Notes: generated by a model not told the origin, from the sequence alone. Shown: positions 46,686 through 57,771, counted from the stretch's first letter. The stretch is DNA of 64,000 nucleotides from Holothuria scabra (GCA_037179385.1 CM074193.1:39154846-39218845); one strand, 5' to 3'. Translations and numbers: made by a program.

Positions 46686-47216
46686 GTAAACGCATTTTGT
46701 TTTTGTTGTTTCTTACTTTTCTTCCCTTTCCCTTTTCTTTAACATTGTTTCTCTCTTCTAAAGACGCCGAGATGCCTCTCTTCACTCATATTTCAAATGT
46801 TTAATATTCTGTAATGTATAATATTTTGTTAATATTCTGTACATACATATTGGTATACATTTACTATCGTTGGCACTCTGAGATGAAAATGCGACCTGAA
46901 ATTTAAAATATTAATTTTGTTTTTGACATTTCATCTACGTAGCAGGGATAATTATCTAGCAAGTTACGTTATTAATATTTCAAAGCTGAGGATTCAAGAT
47001 TGATATCTAATCACCTCGTAGATACCCTTTTCAATGGCGTATCCGGGGTCACTTGTCGGGGAGGGGGAAAACGACCATATTAACCCGGGGAAAAGTTCCC
47101 TCTCCCCGCCCCATTCGTAAAGGCGTTACATATTACTCAAAGGCCGAGGGTAATTGAAGATTTTAATAAGAAACCTAGGTGAAGTTAGGCCATAAGCGTA
47201 TAGGAGCATTTCAGTT

Positions 47217-47400
47217 TTGACAGCGGTTTTTCTGCCCGAAATATGTAATTCCGTCCGAAAGACAATCTACGCGGAGCTCCGCTATCAGTTGACCCGAAGT
47301 GTACAGGAAATTTTGAAAAGTTGCGACCTCCTCAGCGGCCGAAATTGGCATTCTCAGGCTTGTTAATAGAATCTAAGCAGTCGTTACTTTGGCTTTTAAT
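47217..47400 (-). repeat. Dispersed repeat of the gctccg-gccaactgatgg family, reverse copy
   Basis: Read on the minus strand it has taagcctgagaatgccaatt-like, tcggccgctgagg and gtcaactgatagcggagctc blocks. It is the only clear reverse-strand copy I found. Confidence 0.55.
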
Positions 47401-47519
47401 ATGCAATAACATGCTTACTTTAATAACCAGAAAGACAAAAGGCTTAGTGATTCCTTGCCATCAAATACCTTACCTGCTTTCAAATTGACAGTGTTCGATA
47501 GATTTTTCTTTACATTTTA

Positions 47520-49200
47520 GGCACAGAATTTTCGCAATTTTACCGGTGGTGACCTCAAATGACCTTTGACCTCTACCAAAAACAATAGGCTTCTTTCTCT
47601 CAACATGACAAATCTCTATACCAAATATGAAGAGTATCTGCACTGTTAAAAATTTCTGTAAATTTACAGACTTTTTTTAACTTAAACTTTTTGTATTTTA
47701 CTTTTAATAGAGATTTTCTGTATCTTTACAGACACTTTGTATTGCTACAATAAAAAAAGGTTGTTTAACATGTATTTTCTGTTTATTTGAAAAACCATTT
47801 CTGTCTGCTTTTTTAACCAAATTTTACTGCTTTGTAAAACTTTTTCTGTAAATTTACAGAAATTTTAACAGTATTTTGTATTTTTCTGATTTCACATAAA
47901 TATACTGTCATTTAACAAACATTCATTTTGTTTTTAAGCTGAAAAAGAAACAAAAATAAGCCCAAACAAACAAACAAATAAGAAATAGCCAGAAAATTTT
48001 CAATATATAACATGCATCGTTCTGCGAAGTTTCAGTTAAAAAAGAAAACATTTTTGGCAAATTTATGGCCCTATTTGAAAATTAACTTACATTTATTATA
48101 CTGGCAATTGGTATACTGATGTCGACTCATCGCCACAGGCGCTCATGCACTTGATCGAATTAAAAACGTTTCACAAATTTACTTGAAAGAGTCTGTAAAT
48201 TTACCACTTTATGACGTATATCTCATTTTGCATAAATGGGTGGAGCTTATTTTGTAGGCATTTTCCTAACAAAAGGATTGCTGTTGCTTTGAATAATATC
48301 TTTTTTGGCGTTTTTTTAATCAGGAAGTGATAAACTTATTGTTTACCTTGTCTGGAAATGTTTGCAACCAATGTATTTGCATTCTTTGTCATATTTATGT
48401 TAAAAACAATTATTATATTGTACAAAAAATGTGACTTTCCAATTACAAAGGTCCTAGAGATAGCAGTCTACTGGACAACAATGTGATAACAAAGTATCCT
48501 CATTGTGTTTTGATTGAAAATAACTTCGTAACGACACATTACGTTGATAAGCAAATACCTGATCTACGTAATGGTGAAGTGTATGTTACGTAATAAAGTA
48601 TGATAGTAAAAAAAAGCGATATTATAATAAATATTAAAACGCCGAGAATGAAAACTGTTGGCTGTAAATTCACATAAAATTAAGGTAAAAAAAAAAAAAC
48701 AGAACAATTCTGTAATTCGATTTTACAGTAGACATTTGTAAACTAATTTGCATGCAAAAACTGTAAAGAAAAAACAAACACTTAATGTTTTCTCATGATT
48801 ACAGTCTGGCTGTAAAAAAAACATTATTTGGTTGGAAAAAAATTTGCCATAAAAATTATGTAAATTTTACAGAGAAATTTTTAACAGTGTGTCACTCCTA
48901 TCTGAAGATATCATGTTTACAAGCCATTTTCGGTGTTTTCGCATTTTTACCGCTGGTGACCTCGAATGACCTTTGACCTCAACCAAAAACAATAGGTTTC
49001 TTCCTCTCAACATGACAAACCTATATACCAAGTATGAGAAGTGTCGGTCACCCCTCTCTGAAGAATCATGTTTAAAAGCCAATTTCGAAGTTTTCACAAT
49101 TTTACCGCTGGTGACCTCAAATGACCTTCGACTTCTACCAAAAGCAATAGGCTTTTTTTCTCAACATGACATATCTATATACCAAACATCAAGTGTCACA
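47520..49200. repeat. 155-bp tandem repeat (gtgacctcaaatgacc type)
   Basis: The block cgctggtgacctc occurs at 48951 and 49106, a spacing of 155. A first unit begins at about 47544 and is cut at 47640 by an inserted element, then resumes at 48890. Each unit carries tgacctttgacctctaccaa, aacaatagg, ctctcaacatgaca and tataccaa, ending in tcactc/tcaccc and ctgaag. Confidence 0.8.
47641..48889. mobile_element. CACTG-ended non-autonomous DNA transposon (1249 bp)
   Basis: The ends are inverted repeats: cactgttaaaaatttctgta at the left and gagaaatttttaacagtg at the right. It interrupts a 155-bp tandem unit, and the uninterrupted unit beside it shows that only about 2 bp (TG) was duplicated. CACT ends and a 2-3 bp target duplication fit animal CACTA/EnSpm-type elements, which is an inference. 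Subterminal tttctgtaaatttacaga words recur inside. No transposase frame is visible. Confidence 0.8.
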
Positions 49201-49240
49201 AACACACACACACACATACCCACACACACACGCGCGCGCG
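49199..49240. repeat. (CA)n microsatellite with a CG end
   Basis: CA repeats pass into cgcgcgcgcg. A simple-sequence tract. Confidence 0.95.
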
Positions 49241-50436
49241 CGACATCACCATCGCATAGATTCCTTGCCTGCCTACGGCAAGGAATCAAAAATGAGCAAA
49301 TTAGCCTTCAAAATGATTAGTAAATTACCAGAAAATATGAAACACTACCTTTTCCTCGGGCGATTTTTTTCAGCACATGTATACACCTGTACACTCTCTT
49401 ATGATCTGCGACTTGGAATCACCTCAGAACATTTTTTCAAATTTGCCCAAATCTTCTACGGTCCATTCCGGGCAGTGTTGACTAAGACTATAAAGTGAAA
49501 TGGAGGAATAATTATTTCATAAGCAGCTCGAATGAGTCGCGACTCTTGTAAAAGTTTTGATATTTCATGAAAAGTTTACTGTGACTGTAATGTGTTGTAT
49601 TGTTCAAGGTGTTAAAGGATTGCGGCACTCGTTGGAGCTTTCATTGTAATTAAAAAAATTCCAGATTTTTTAAGATTCAAAAATAGCTGCCCGATTTTTA
49701 TCCAGGCCCTTGCCGAAATTCAATTCCTTCGTAAATTACCTCAGTACCTTTCCTTTCAAAACGTGGGCGACTATAACTACTGATTCTCTGGAGTACGATA
49801 TCAGTGCTATACATATGGTATTATCCGTGGGCTATGTTACAGAAAAAAAAAGATGGGAATTGCTAAAGCAACTGCTAAGAACTATTCTCTGCTTTAATCT
49901 GATGGAAATTCATGCGGAATTTCACTTGAAACTTCCAAGGAGGAAAGAACTCCACAGTGCTCTCTAATCTGAAGCAGGCTTCGACAAATCCTACCTAACG
50001 CAGTCCGGGTCACGAAAGTTACTTGAGAAAGTATACTGCTTAGTGTCGTATAGCCCGCCGGGCAAGTATGATGGGAAAGTCTCTCCACAAAGACGTATAA
50101 AAAGTGGAAAAATACATATGCATGCGGACAAGGAGACTTGAAGAACAGCTAACTCGATGGACAAGTAACGAAAAAAATATTTGTTGACAGGTGGAAGCCT
50201 GTCTGAAGCTAAATAATTTCTTTCCTCTTTCGCTCTTCTTCTTTTCCTTCTCTCTCCGTTCCTTCCTTCCAGTCCTTCCTTCCTTCCTTCTTTCCTTAAT
50301 TTTTCCCTTTTTCAACCCAACGGATTAAGGTGATTTTTCCGGTCGAGCCAGTCAGGCGGGCACTTTGCTTCCATGCCCCCACCCCACCCCTCGGCAGACA
50401 CGTTAGTGAACCTTTTACGTTTCATTCACTTTACAG

Positions 50437-50617
50437 TGTCCAGTTGTGCCAATCCAAGTTCACTTGATACCAAGGTAGGTATCACACCTAACAAGTCAAA
50501 GTATCAACAAAATTAAAGAGTAACGTTCTCTTGTCCAACTAGATATAACTTGGAGGGAAACTCCAGTGCCCTGTGTCAGTTTGGTGATTGGGAAACAGTT
50601 TGTCCAGACATGTAAAC
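50437..50617 (+). pseudogene. Decayed CCP exon (in-frame stop, lost donor)
   Basis: The sequence after ttcactttacag encodes SSCANPSSLDTKVGITPN, then a Tyr-Gln-Gln-Asn stretch that ends in TAA at 50514-50516. It continues with VTFSCPT, NLEGNSSALCQFG and DW. It therefore matches exon 6 closely. Two bases are missing near the end, so the last cysteine falls out of frame, and the donor is tt instead of gt at 50618. The acceptor is intact. The stop, the frameshift and the lost donor together make it a pseudo-exon. The long intron after it is filled with retroelements, in keeping with relaxed constraint here. Confidence 0.87.
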
Positions 50618-50781
50618 TTAAGTCCGAGACAAGCTAAGGCTCAATTAACTAATTTGTAATAGTTATTTTGTTTGAAAACTGTGTAACAAAGTAAAAATCT
50701 CTGTCAATAGGGGTAATTGGGGTGATAGAAGCGATTGGCAGGGATAGAAGAAAATACATTAAAGTAACAATGGCCAAAGGC

Positions 50782-50785
<4 letters not shown>

Positions 50786-50834
<49 letters not shown>
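50786..50834. repeat. (AT)n microsatellite
   Basis: An AT run about 50 bp to the left of the hammerhead-like motif at 50884-50927. Confidence 0.98.
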
Positions 50835-50838
<4 letters not shown>

Positions 50839-50883
50839 AGATTGAGAAATAAATAATACTGATGACCAACAAGATTGATAAAT

Positions 50884-50927
50884 ATCCGAATATATTTCAA
50901 TCCCACCTGGGAGCTTCCTCAGCGGAT
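50884..50927 (-). ncRNA. Hammerhead-ribozyme-like motif (best preserved core)
   Basis: On the minus strand ATCCG is followed by CTGAGGA, then AGCTCCCAGGTGGGATT, GAAATATATT and CGGAT. ATCCG/CGGAT form stem I, and TCCCA/TGGGA form stem II with a few unpaired bases below. GAA begins the second core strand, with a tiny AT helix III. CTGAGGA differs from CTGATGA only at position 7, which is tolerant in hammerheads. It is beside an (AT)n array in a zone full of PLE debris, so it is most likely the terminal repeat of a PLE. Confidence 0.6.
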
Positions 50928-51165
50928 TAGACGGAGAATGTACAGCGATTACAAATGAAAATGTAGATGATAACTGTTAACGATTTTAAGTTATTGTTGA
51001 AAGTTAATAAATTGATGCGCGCGTCATGAGTTAGTAATAAATGACGCGTTTGCAAGGATCAAAACAAAGAAATTATGACGCATTGCTACAATATTGTGAC
51101 GCAACTGTGATGAAGACACGCTTGGAGATGATTACAAACTTTCAACAGTGTTCCGCAGCATTTCG

Positions 51166-51311
<146 letters not shown>

Positions 51312-51555
51312 CAATGCGTATATATATATTGTAGCAATGCGTCCTTCTTTGATAAGAGTTTATACTCTATCTTGGATCGGTATAAAATTCATGATCGAAT
51401 TCATTACTATAATCCTTTCGACCTACACATTCTAACTTCGATCTACCAACTTCGACCTACTGATTATTCATCCCGCTTGGGAGTACCATGGTAACAAGGA
51501 GAGAAAATTGATTCACGCGGGGTATTTATAGCCTGTTGTCGCTTCTGTGAATCAC

Positions 51556-51630
51556 GAGCTGTTCTAGCGTAGTGGTCATAGACTCTGCCCGAAAAGCGGA
51601 GGATGGTGGGTTCGGTCCCCCGTGCGGCTC
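51556..51630 (+). tRNA. tRNA-like unit, copy 1 of the 321-bp repeat
   Basis: It runs from GAGCTGTTCTAGCGTAGTGG to CGTGCGGCTC. The A box TAGCGTAGTGG and B box GGTTCGGTCCC are good. The anticodon stem TCTGC/GCGGA closes a 7-base loop CCGAAAA that would expose GAA, but position 33 is C instead of U. The D stem only pairs if shifted, and the T loop has an extra base. A T run follows the end. It is a tRNA-derived Pol III-type unit, probably not a functional tRNA. Confidence 0.5.
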
Positions 51631-51876
51631 AATTTTTCTCTCTGGTGTTTTTCTTCAACCGTTCCTTCTTTGATAAGAGTTTATACTCTATCTTGGATCG
51701 GTATAAAATTCATGATCGAATTCATTACTATAATCCTTTCGACCTACACATTCTAACTTCGATCTACCAACTTCGACCTACTGATTATTCATCCCGCTTG
51801 GGAGTACCATGGTAACAAGGAGAGAAAATTGATTCACGCGGGGTATTTATAGCCTGTTGTCGCTTCTGTGAATCAC

Positions 51877-51951
51877 GAGCTGTTCTAGCGTAGTGGTCAT
51901 AGACTCTGCCCGAAAAGCGGAGGATGGTGGGTTCGGTCCCCCGTGCGGCTC
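51877..51951 (+). tRNA. tRNA-like unit, copy 2 of the 321-bp repeat
   Basis: Same sequence and context as the unit at 51556, 321 bp downstream. Confidence 0.5.
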
Positions 51952-52197
51952 AATTTTTCTCTCTGGTGTTTTTCTTCAACCGTTCCTTCTTTGATAAGAG
52001 TTTATACTCTATCTTGGATCGGTATAAAATTCATGATCGAATTCATTACTATAATCCTTTCGACCTACACATTCTAACTTCGATCTACCAACTTCGACCT
52101 ACTGATTATTCATCCCGCTTGGGAGTACCATGGTAACAAGGAGAGAAAATTGATTCACGCGGGGTATTTATAGCCTGTTGTCGCTTCTGTGAATCAC

Positions 52198-52272
52198 GAG
52201 CTGTTCTAGCGTAGTGGTCATAGACTCTGCCCGGAAAGCGGAGGATGGTGGGTTCGGTCCCCCGTGCGGCTC
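52198..52272 (+). tRNA. tRNA-like unit, copy 3 (anticodon-loop variant)
   Basis: As the unit at 51556, but the loop reads CCGGAAA, so the presumed anticodon is GGA rather than GAA. It is one of few differences between otherwise near-identical tandem copies. Confidence 0.5.
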
Positions 52273-52423
52273 AATTTTTCTCTCTGGTGTTTTTCTTCAA
52301 CCGTTCCTTCTTTGATAAGAGTTTATACTCTATCTTGGATCGGTATAAAATTCATGATCGAATTCATTACTATAATCCTTTCGACCTACACATTCTAACT
52401 TCGATCTACCAACTTCGACCTAC

Positions 52424-52447
52424 TATATATATATATATATATATATA
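52424..52447. repeat. (AT)n run joining the tandem repeat to a PLE fragment
   Basis: A short AT run that replaces the rest of the fourth 321-bp unit and abuts the left arm of an inverted PLE fragment. Confidence 0.95.
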
Positions 52448-53035
52448 ACGCCAGTACCCTGCCAAAATCCTCTCTAATGCCCTACGTAGGATTCAAGGAA
52501 CCAGCAGAGAGGAAGCCTTGGAGAAAAAGAGCAAATATGGTACCAGTCTTCGTATTCCGTTAGTTATTTCTTATCACCCTTCCGTCCGTCCTATTTTACA
52601 CGCTATCCACAAAATGAGTTGAGAAAACTCAAACTCAAACTCCGGGAAAACATCACGGGTTGAGGGGTCTTGTCGGAGCGACTCTACACTTTTGTAGATA
52701 GCACGTAAAATAGGACGGACCGAAGGGTGATATGAAAAAACCAAAGGAATACGTAGATTTGAACCAGATTTGTTCTTTTTCTCCAAGGCTACCTCTCTGC
52801 TGGTTCCTTGAATTCTGCGCAGGGCATTTGAGAGGATTTTGGCAGGGTAATGGCGTTTTTCAAAAAAGGATAAAATTTCTTCAGAGGCAGTGGAAAAATC
52901 AGAATCCTCCGAACATATTCGCCTGGCTCGCAGGAGCTGGGAATAAGGGATAGATTTAGTGCAGGATTTGGGATGGTTGGAAGGGTACAATAGGTAGTTA
53001 TGCGCGTCGGTTGGCTTAAAGTGTAGGTTTGAGGT
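52447..53035 (-). mobile_element. PLE fragment with an inverted partial copy
   Basis: The minus frame 52990-52574 encodes [51 protein letters not shown] and [13 protein letters not shown]. This is the conserved linker between the reverse transcriptase and GIY-YIG parts of PLE proteins. The + strand 52447-52610 encodes the same segment again ([34 protein letters not shown]). The arms 52447-52610 and 52694-52857 are thus imperfect inverted repeats around about 83 bp. Inverted partial copies are usual for PLE insertions. It is non-functional. Confidence 0.82.
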
Positions 53036-53063
53036 AATAGAACGGTTGTTAATGGACAGTATA

Positions 53064-53097
53064 ATATATATATAGATATATATATATATATATATAT

Positions 53098-53182
<85 letters not shown>
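53064..53182. repeat. (AT)n microsatellite with agat interruptions
   Basis: An AT run directly left of the 203-bp inverted arm of the next PLE structure. Confidence 0.97.
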
Positions 53183-53186
<4 letters not shown>

Positions 53187-54461
53187 AATAAAGGATGGAG
53201 TTTACAGGTAAGGCAGACAGACTGTTTCGTACACGGTTAGTGCACTCCTCGGTGCCTAAAATAAAACTGCGTATACCGACTTCATGTTTTAGGTCACTGC
53301 GCTTAATAGATGATTGTTTTGGTGTCTACATTTTGTCATTATTTCGTTTCTTTTGTTCAGGGTGCATAGGTCCGGCTTCAATAGGATAAAGTATTTCTCG
53401 GCTATGCACAGGTTACATCTTTTTGTTGCGGGGTTGTATGGGTTTGCTTTTGTGATAATCCTCCATTTGATGCTGAAGTCTTTTTTGGCATTCTTCAAAT
53501 CCCAGATGTGTTTGCTTAATTCTGTTGCTGATTTCCCTTTTTTCGTCGTTAAATGAGGTTTTGTGGTTGCTATATCTTTTTTTGAATTCGGTTGCCGTGA
53601 GCCCGATGTATGTTTCTTTGTTATTTTCACTTGTGACTTCAGCCTGGTATATAATTCCTGACTGTAGGCATTCTCCGTTGAGGGGGCAATTTTGTTTGAT
53701 TCTGCAGTTGCATTTTTTTACTTCTTCTTCTTCCTTCTCTTTGTTGATTTTCCTTTTGTTTTCTCCCTGGATGATGGTTTTGATGTTCGGCATGCAGCTG
53801 TATGATATTTTGATAGTGTTTCTGTTGCATATTTTATGAAGTGGGTGGTCCTTGGGGAAACATTTGTTGACAATCTGTAGGAATTTTTGGCCGATATTTG
53901 TTTTCATGTTTTTGTCGTACGGTGGGTTGTACCATGTTATATTTCTCTGTCTGTTTCTTTTTGGCTCTTTCGCTTTTTGTTCGTATTTAAGGTTGTGGTC
54001 ATATCCGCTTTCGTTTAGTGCCTTCTGGTAGATGTGTTTAGCTTCGTCGAATTTTGTTTCTGATGAGGATATTTCCGATAGGCGTCTGTTAATGCCTTTT
54101 GGTATATTTTTCAGTACCTGAGGGGGGTGGTTTGACTTAATGTTTACGTAGATTGGGGTGTTGTTTGGCTTGAGGTATGGTCTGTGACTTGATGTGGTCA
54201 GGTCTAGGGTAACATCGAGGTAATTTACTATTTTCTTGTTAGCTTCTGCCGTTATTCTTATTGAAGCCGGACCTATGCACCCTGAACAAAAGAAACGAAA
54301 TAATGACAAAATGTAGACACCAAAACAATCATCTATTAAGCGCAGTGACCTAAAACATGAAGTCGGTATACGCAGTTTTATTTTAGGCACCGAGGAGTGC
54401 ACTAACCGTGTACGAAACAGTCTGTCTGCCTTACCTGTAAACTCCATCCTTTATTATCATA
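53181..54461 (-). mobile_element. Penelope-like element with 203-bp inverted arms
   Basis: The arms 53181-53383 and 54259-54461 are reverse complements without a difference that I could see. Between them, on the minus strand, lies the 3' half of a PLE: an RT C-terminal piece (LDVTLDL, KPNNTPIYV, NHPPQVLKNIPKGINRRL), a Cys cluster (CNCRIKQNCPLNGEC), and a GIY-YIG nuclease (IIYQAEV, ETYIGLT, FKKRYSNHKTSF). After a frameshift at an A6 run (about 53538-53543) come KHIWDLKNAKKDFSIKW, RCNLCIAEKYFIL and TLNKRNEI. The arm at 54259-54461 is an inverted copy of the element's own 3' end joined to its truncated 5' side. (AT)n arrays bound both ends. Truncation and frameshift make it inactive. Confidence 0.9.
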
Positions 54462-54520
54462 CATAGCTCTTCTTAAGAATCGAGCACTGTTTTGGAGGTG
54501 TCAACCGAACTTCTATGCTA

Positions 54521-54609
<89 letters not shown>
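54521..54609. repeat. (AT)n microsatellite
   Basis: An AT run just left of a 33-bp inverted repeat arm (54611-54643). Confidence 0.98.
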
Positions 54610-55049
<440 letters not shown>

Positions 55050-55284
55050 AGAATCCTTGTGCCTTGTTTCACTCGAACTACGCCATTTAATGCCCTAACA
55101 CTATGAAAGTTAAGGTGCCTACTCACCTTCAATTGCATTTCCAAGGCATTGTCGGGCCGAGAATCCTTGCTCTGCACAAAACCCAAACGCTCAAGCAAAT
55201 TATTATTTTTTTTTAAATTGGGCAATTTCCTGTTTCAGGAAACTTCAGTAAAGAATCAATTAAAGAAAAAAAAAATTAATCACT

Positions 55285-57110
55285 TGAGCATTTTGAATCT
55301 TCATTTCATTTATTAATTTCGTCCGTACAAATATAAACTGAAATACAGAACCGGACAGGACACTAGAAAAACAATAGTTTAACGAGCTAGTGCCCATAAA
55401 GAGACAATACAACAAAAACAATAACAAAAAAAGAGGATAAGGGAGAGCAAAGAAACAACAAAGTCAACTGAGAAAGCAAAAAAGGAAGGGATACTTTACA
55501 AGTGTACTGGGCGATTAGGTAATTTTTTACCTTACTCTTAAAAATAGCATGTGTTTTAACATTTCTTATTTCATTGGGGAGCGAATTCCCAAGTTTATAA
55601 CAATAGTTATTTAACAATAATTTAGCATGTCTAGTATGGTGCCTACTAACTGTAAAGAGGTCATTAGTTCTAGTACTAGGTCGAGGATTGGTAGAAAAGC
55701 TAGGGTTAAGGATTTTACTAAATACAAAAGGAAGACGATTATTAATTTACTTATAGATAAAAAAACACATTTTGAAAGTATGAATATCGCTGATCTTAAG
55801 GATGCTAAGGTCTCTATGCAGGGTATTCGTGGAGTGGCGCCGGTCTTTGAAAGTAAAAGTTTTTAAAATCCTATCCTGAAGTACTTGCAGGGGTTTTAGC
55901 AAAGAAGGCTTAGACATGCCGTATATTTCCATACCATAAGACAGTTTAGAGAAAACGAGTGAGTAATATAACTGGGTTGCTACAGCAGGGGTAAGTGATG
56001 CCCTAAGGCGATAAAAAAAATCCATTATATTTTACGAGGTTATTACAAAGATCGTCAATATGTTGCTTAAAGCATAGCTGATCATCGATCAATAGACCCA
56101 GGTATTTAACACAGTTTGTTTTGAGGATATTAACATCGTTCATGACAAAGTGTTCTGGACAAGAATGGGGTATATGGGAATTAGCATGGAAAATCGAAAA
56201 ATTGGTTTTCCCAAGATGTAAAGTAAGTCAATTAGCATCAAACCAAGTCTTAATTTGATTGAGTACGGAATGAGCTTTATCAACAAGGTTAAAACCATTA
56301 CTGTCATGGACAAATACATTCGTGTCATCGACAAAGAGTCTTAGAGACTCGTGAGGCACAACATTTTCAATGTCATTTACATAGATTAAATATAGTAGTG
56401 GTCCTAGCACAGATCCCTGAGGCACGCCTACGTTAACGAAGGTACAGGTAGAATAAATACCATTTACATACAAGAATTGTTTTCTATTACTCAGATAACT
56501 ATGCATAATATCAAAGGCTTCACCTCGAATGCCATAATTTTTTAATTTATCAAGGAGTATTGTGTGGTTGACTGTATCAAAAGCCTTCTTAAGGTCAAGA
56601 TAAAGGCCCAGAGCATTATCACCACTGTCGAGGTAGGTACGAATACAATTGACTGTCTCCAAAAGAGCATGACTTGTATCATGGTGTTTCCTAAACCCAA
56701 ACTGAAAGTCAAAGAGTACATTATTGTTATTTAAGAAGGACCTCAATGGCTTTTCAATAGGCCTCTCTAGCAACTTGTTGATACATGGGAGCAAACTTAT
56801 GGGACGGTAATTTTCAGGCAACGTTGGATCTCCCTTTTTAAAGATCGGAAAGACTTAAGCCACTTTCAAAGCGTCGGGATAAATACCAGTAGTAAAAACG
56901 AGATTGAAAATGTGACACAGTACGGGGGTTATAACGTGGGAAACAGACTTCAAAACTTTTGGAGGAATGCCATCCATGCCGGGCGATTTCCCGTTATGAT
57001 TAATGACGACTTTTTCAATTTCTCTAGGTTCATAAGACTTCAGGAAAAGCGTGATACAGCTGTTCAAAATCTTTTATTGATATGCCACGAATTTTTAAGA
57101 TAACGTTTCC
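55285..57110 (-). mobile_element. CR1/L2-like LINE, 5'-truncated, reverse transcriptase broken
   Basis: Read on the minus strand the fragment starts with NHNGKSPGMDGIPPKVLK and passes a stop (56855-56857). It continues with FKKGDPTLPENYRPISLLP, FGFRKHHDTSHAL, LDLKKAFDTVNHTIL, GVPQGSVLGPLLYLIYVND and the catalytic LFVDDTN (usual YADD/FADD). A second stop lies at 56228-56230 and a frameshift at a T-run near 56015-56025. The end resembles LGNSLPNEIRNVKTHAIFK. The 3' tail aataaatgaaatgaa suits CR1/L2-type elements. Endonuclease and ORF1 are absent. It lies antisense in the intron upstream of CCP exon 11. Confidence 0.9.
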
Positions 57111-57122
57111 TTCTCAATATAG

Positions 57123-57305
57123 CTTCAACTTGTGAAACCCCGATTCTAACAGATGGGTTAATGTCATTCCGTCCAAATCGTACTCAATATCAACATGGAA
57201 CAGAATTAACATTTTTATGTCCACCCGGGTACTTGGTGCAAGGGGATTCGACTACAGTATGTGTCAATGGTCAATGGGACCCAGTCAATTACCCAGCTTG
57301 TGCAA
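57123..57305 (+). CDS. CCP exon 11
   Basis: The exon is 183 bases, phase 1-1, with acceptor cttctcaatatag and donor gtaagt. It encodes STCETPILTDG and onwards, TFLCPPGYLVQG, TVCVNGQW and PACA. Cysteines are at 4, 33, 47, 60 and Trp at 52. One NRT sequon is present. It lacks the GYDL/CQFG signature of exons 6-10 and looks like a more ancient copy. A minus-strand LINE fragment stops only a few tens of bases upstream of the splice acceptor. The polypyrimidine tract (ttccttctc) lies between them. Confidence 0.93.
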
Positions 57306-57771
57306 GTAAGTACAGACACATTTTTACATTTATCTTAAACATTTGTATCTTTATATAGCTCAACTGTACATTTAGTAAAATAATTTTTTCTCCATGATTT
57401 AAACTTTGTTTCTCCTTGTCCAGATTTTGATCATTTAATATCCTTAATTTACGTCACAAAACCAGTGCCTATGACTTTATTGGACTAACTTAGTAACTTT
57501 TCGGTTACAAATACACTGTAGCAATTTTTTGAAACAGATTAAATATTTTTTGACTTATCAGGACGTGTTTGTAATTCCAAGTCAAAATTAGGAAACCGTA
57601 TATTGTCAAAAAGTGCTTCTTAATAGACTTAACTTTTCTTCAAATTAACAATCGCCGTCGTGCCTGCTGAAACATGTTAGCTATCAGTTTTTTCTTCAAA
57701 CTCTTCCATTCTACTCTTCCCATCAAACTTTTTAAATTCCCTTTTCTGCAGTTCTCTATTGTGTCATAATA

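Larger units (their letters stand above)
46686..50436 (+). other. Stretch between the two decayed CCP exons
   Basis: It holds the reverse dispersed repeat at 47217, the 155-bp tandem repeat (47520-49200) interrupted by a 1249-bp element, a (CA)n run (49199-49240) and (ccttn)n sequence near 50270-50300. I see no additional exon, intact or decayed. Confidence 0.55.
51343..52423 (+). repeat. 321-bp tandem repeat, 3.4 copies, each with a tRNA-like unit
   Basis: The word ccttctttgataagag recurs at 51343, 51664, 51985 and 52306, exactly 321 bp apart. The copies look almost identical, which implies recent amplification. The last copy is cut after about 118 bp, where an (AT)n run starts (52424). Each full unit contains a 75-bp tRNA-like sequence, a cluster of ttcgac words and a catcccgcttgggag segment. 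Confidence 0.95.

Noticed and set aside
50040..50315. Lys/Glu/Arg-rich minus-strand frame
   Set aside because: It derives from (ccttn)n simple sequence.
54259..54461. N-terminal 60 or so residues of the 344-codon PLE frame (starting [10 protein letters not shown])
   Set aside because: They are the antisense translation of the inverted 3' arm, not part of the PLE protein.
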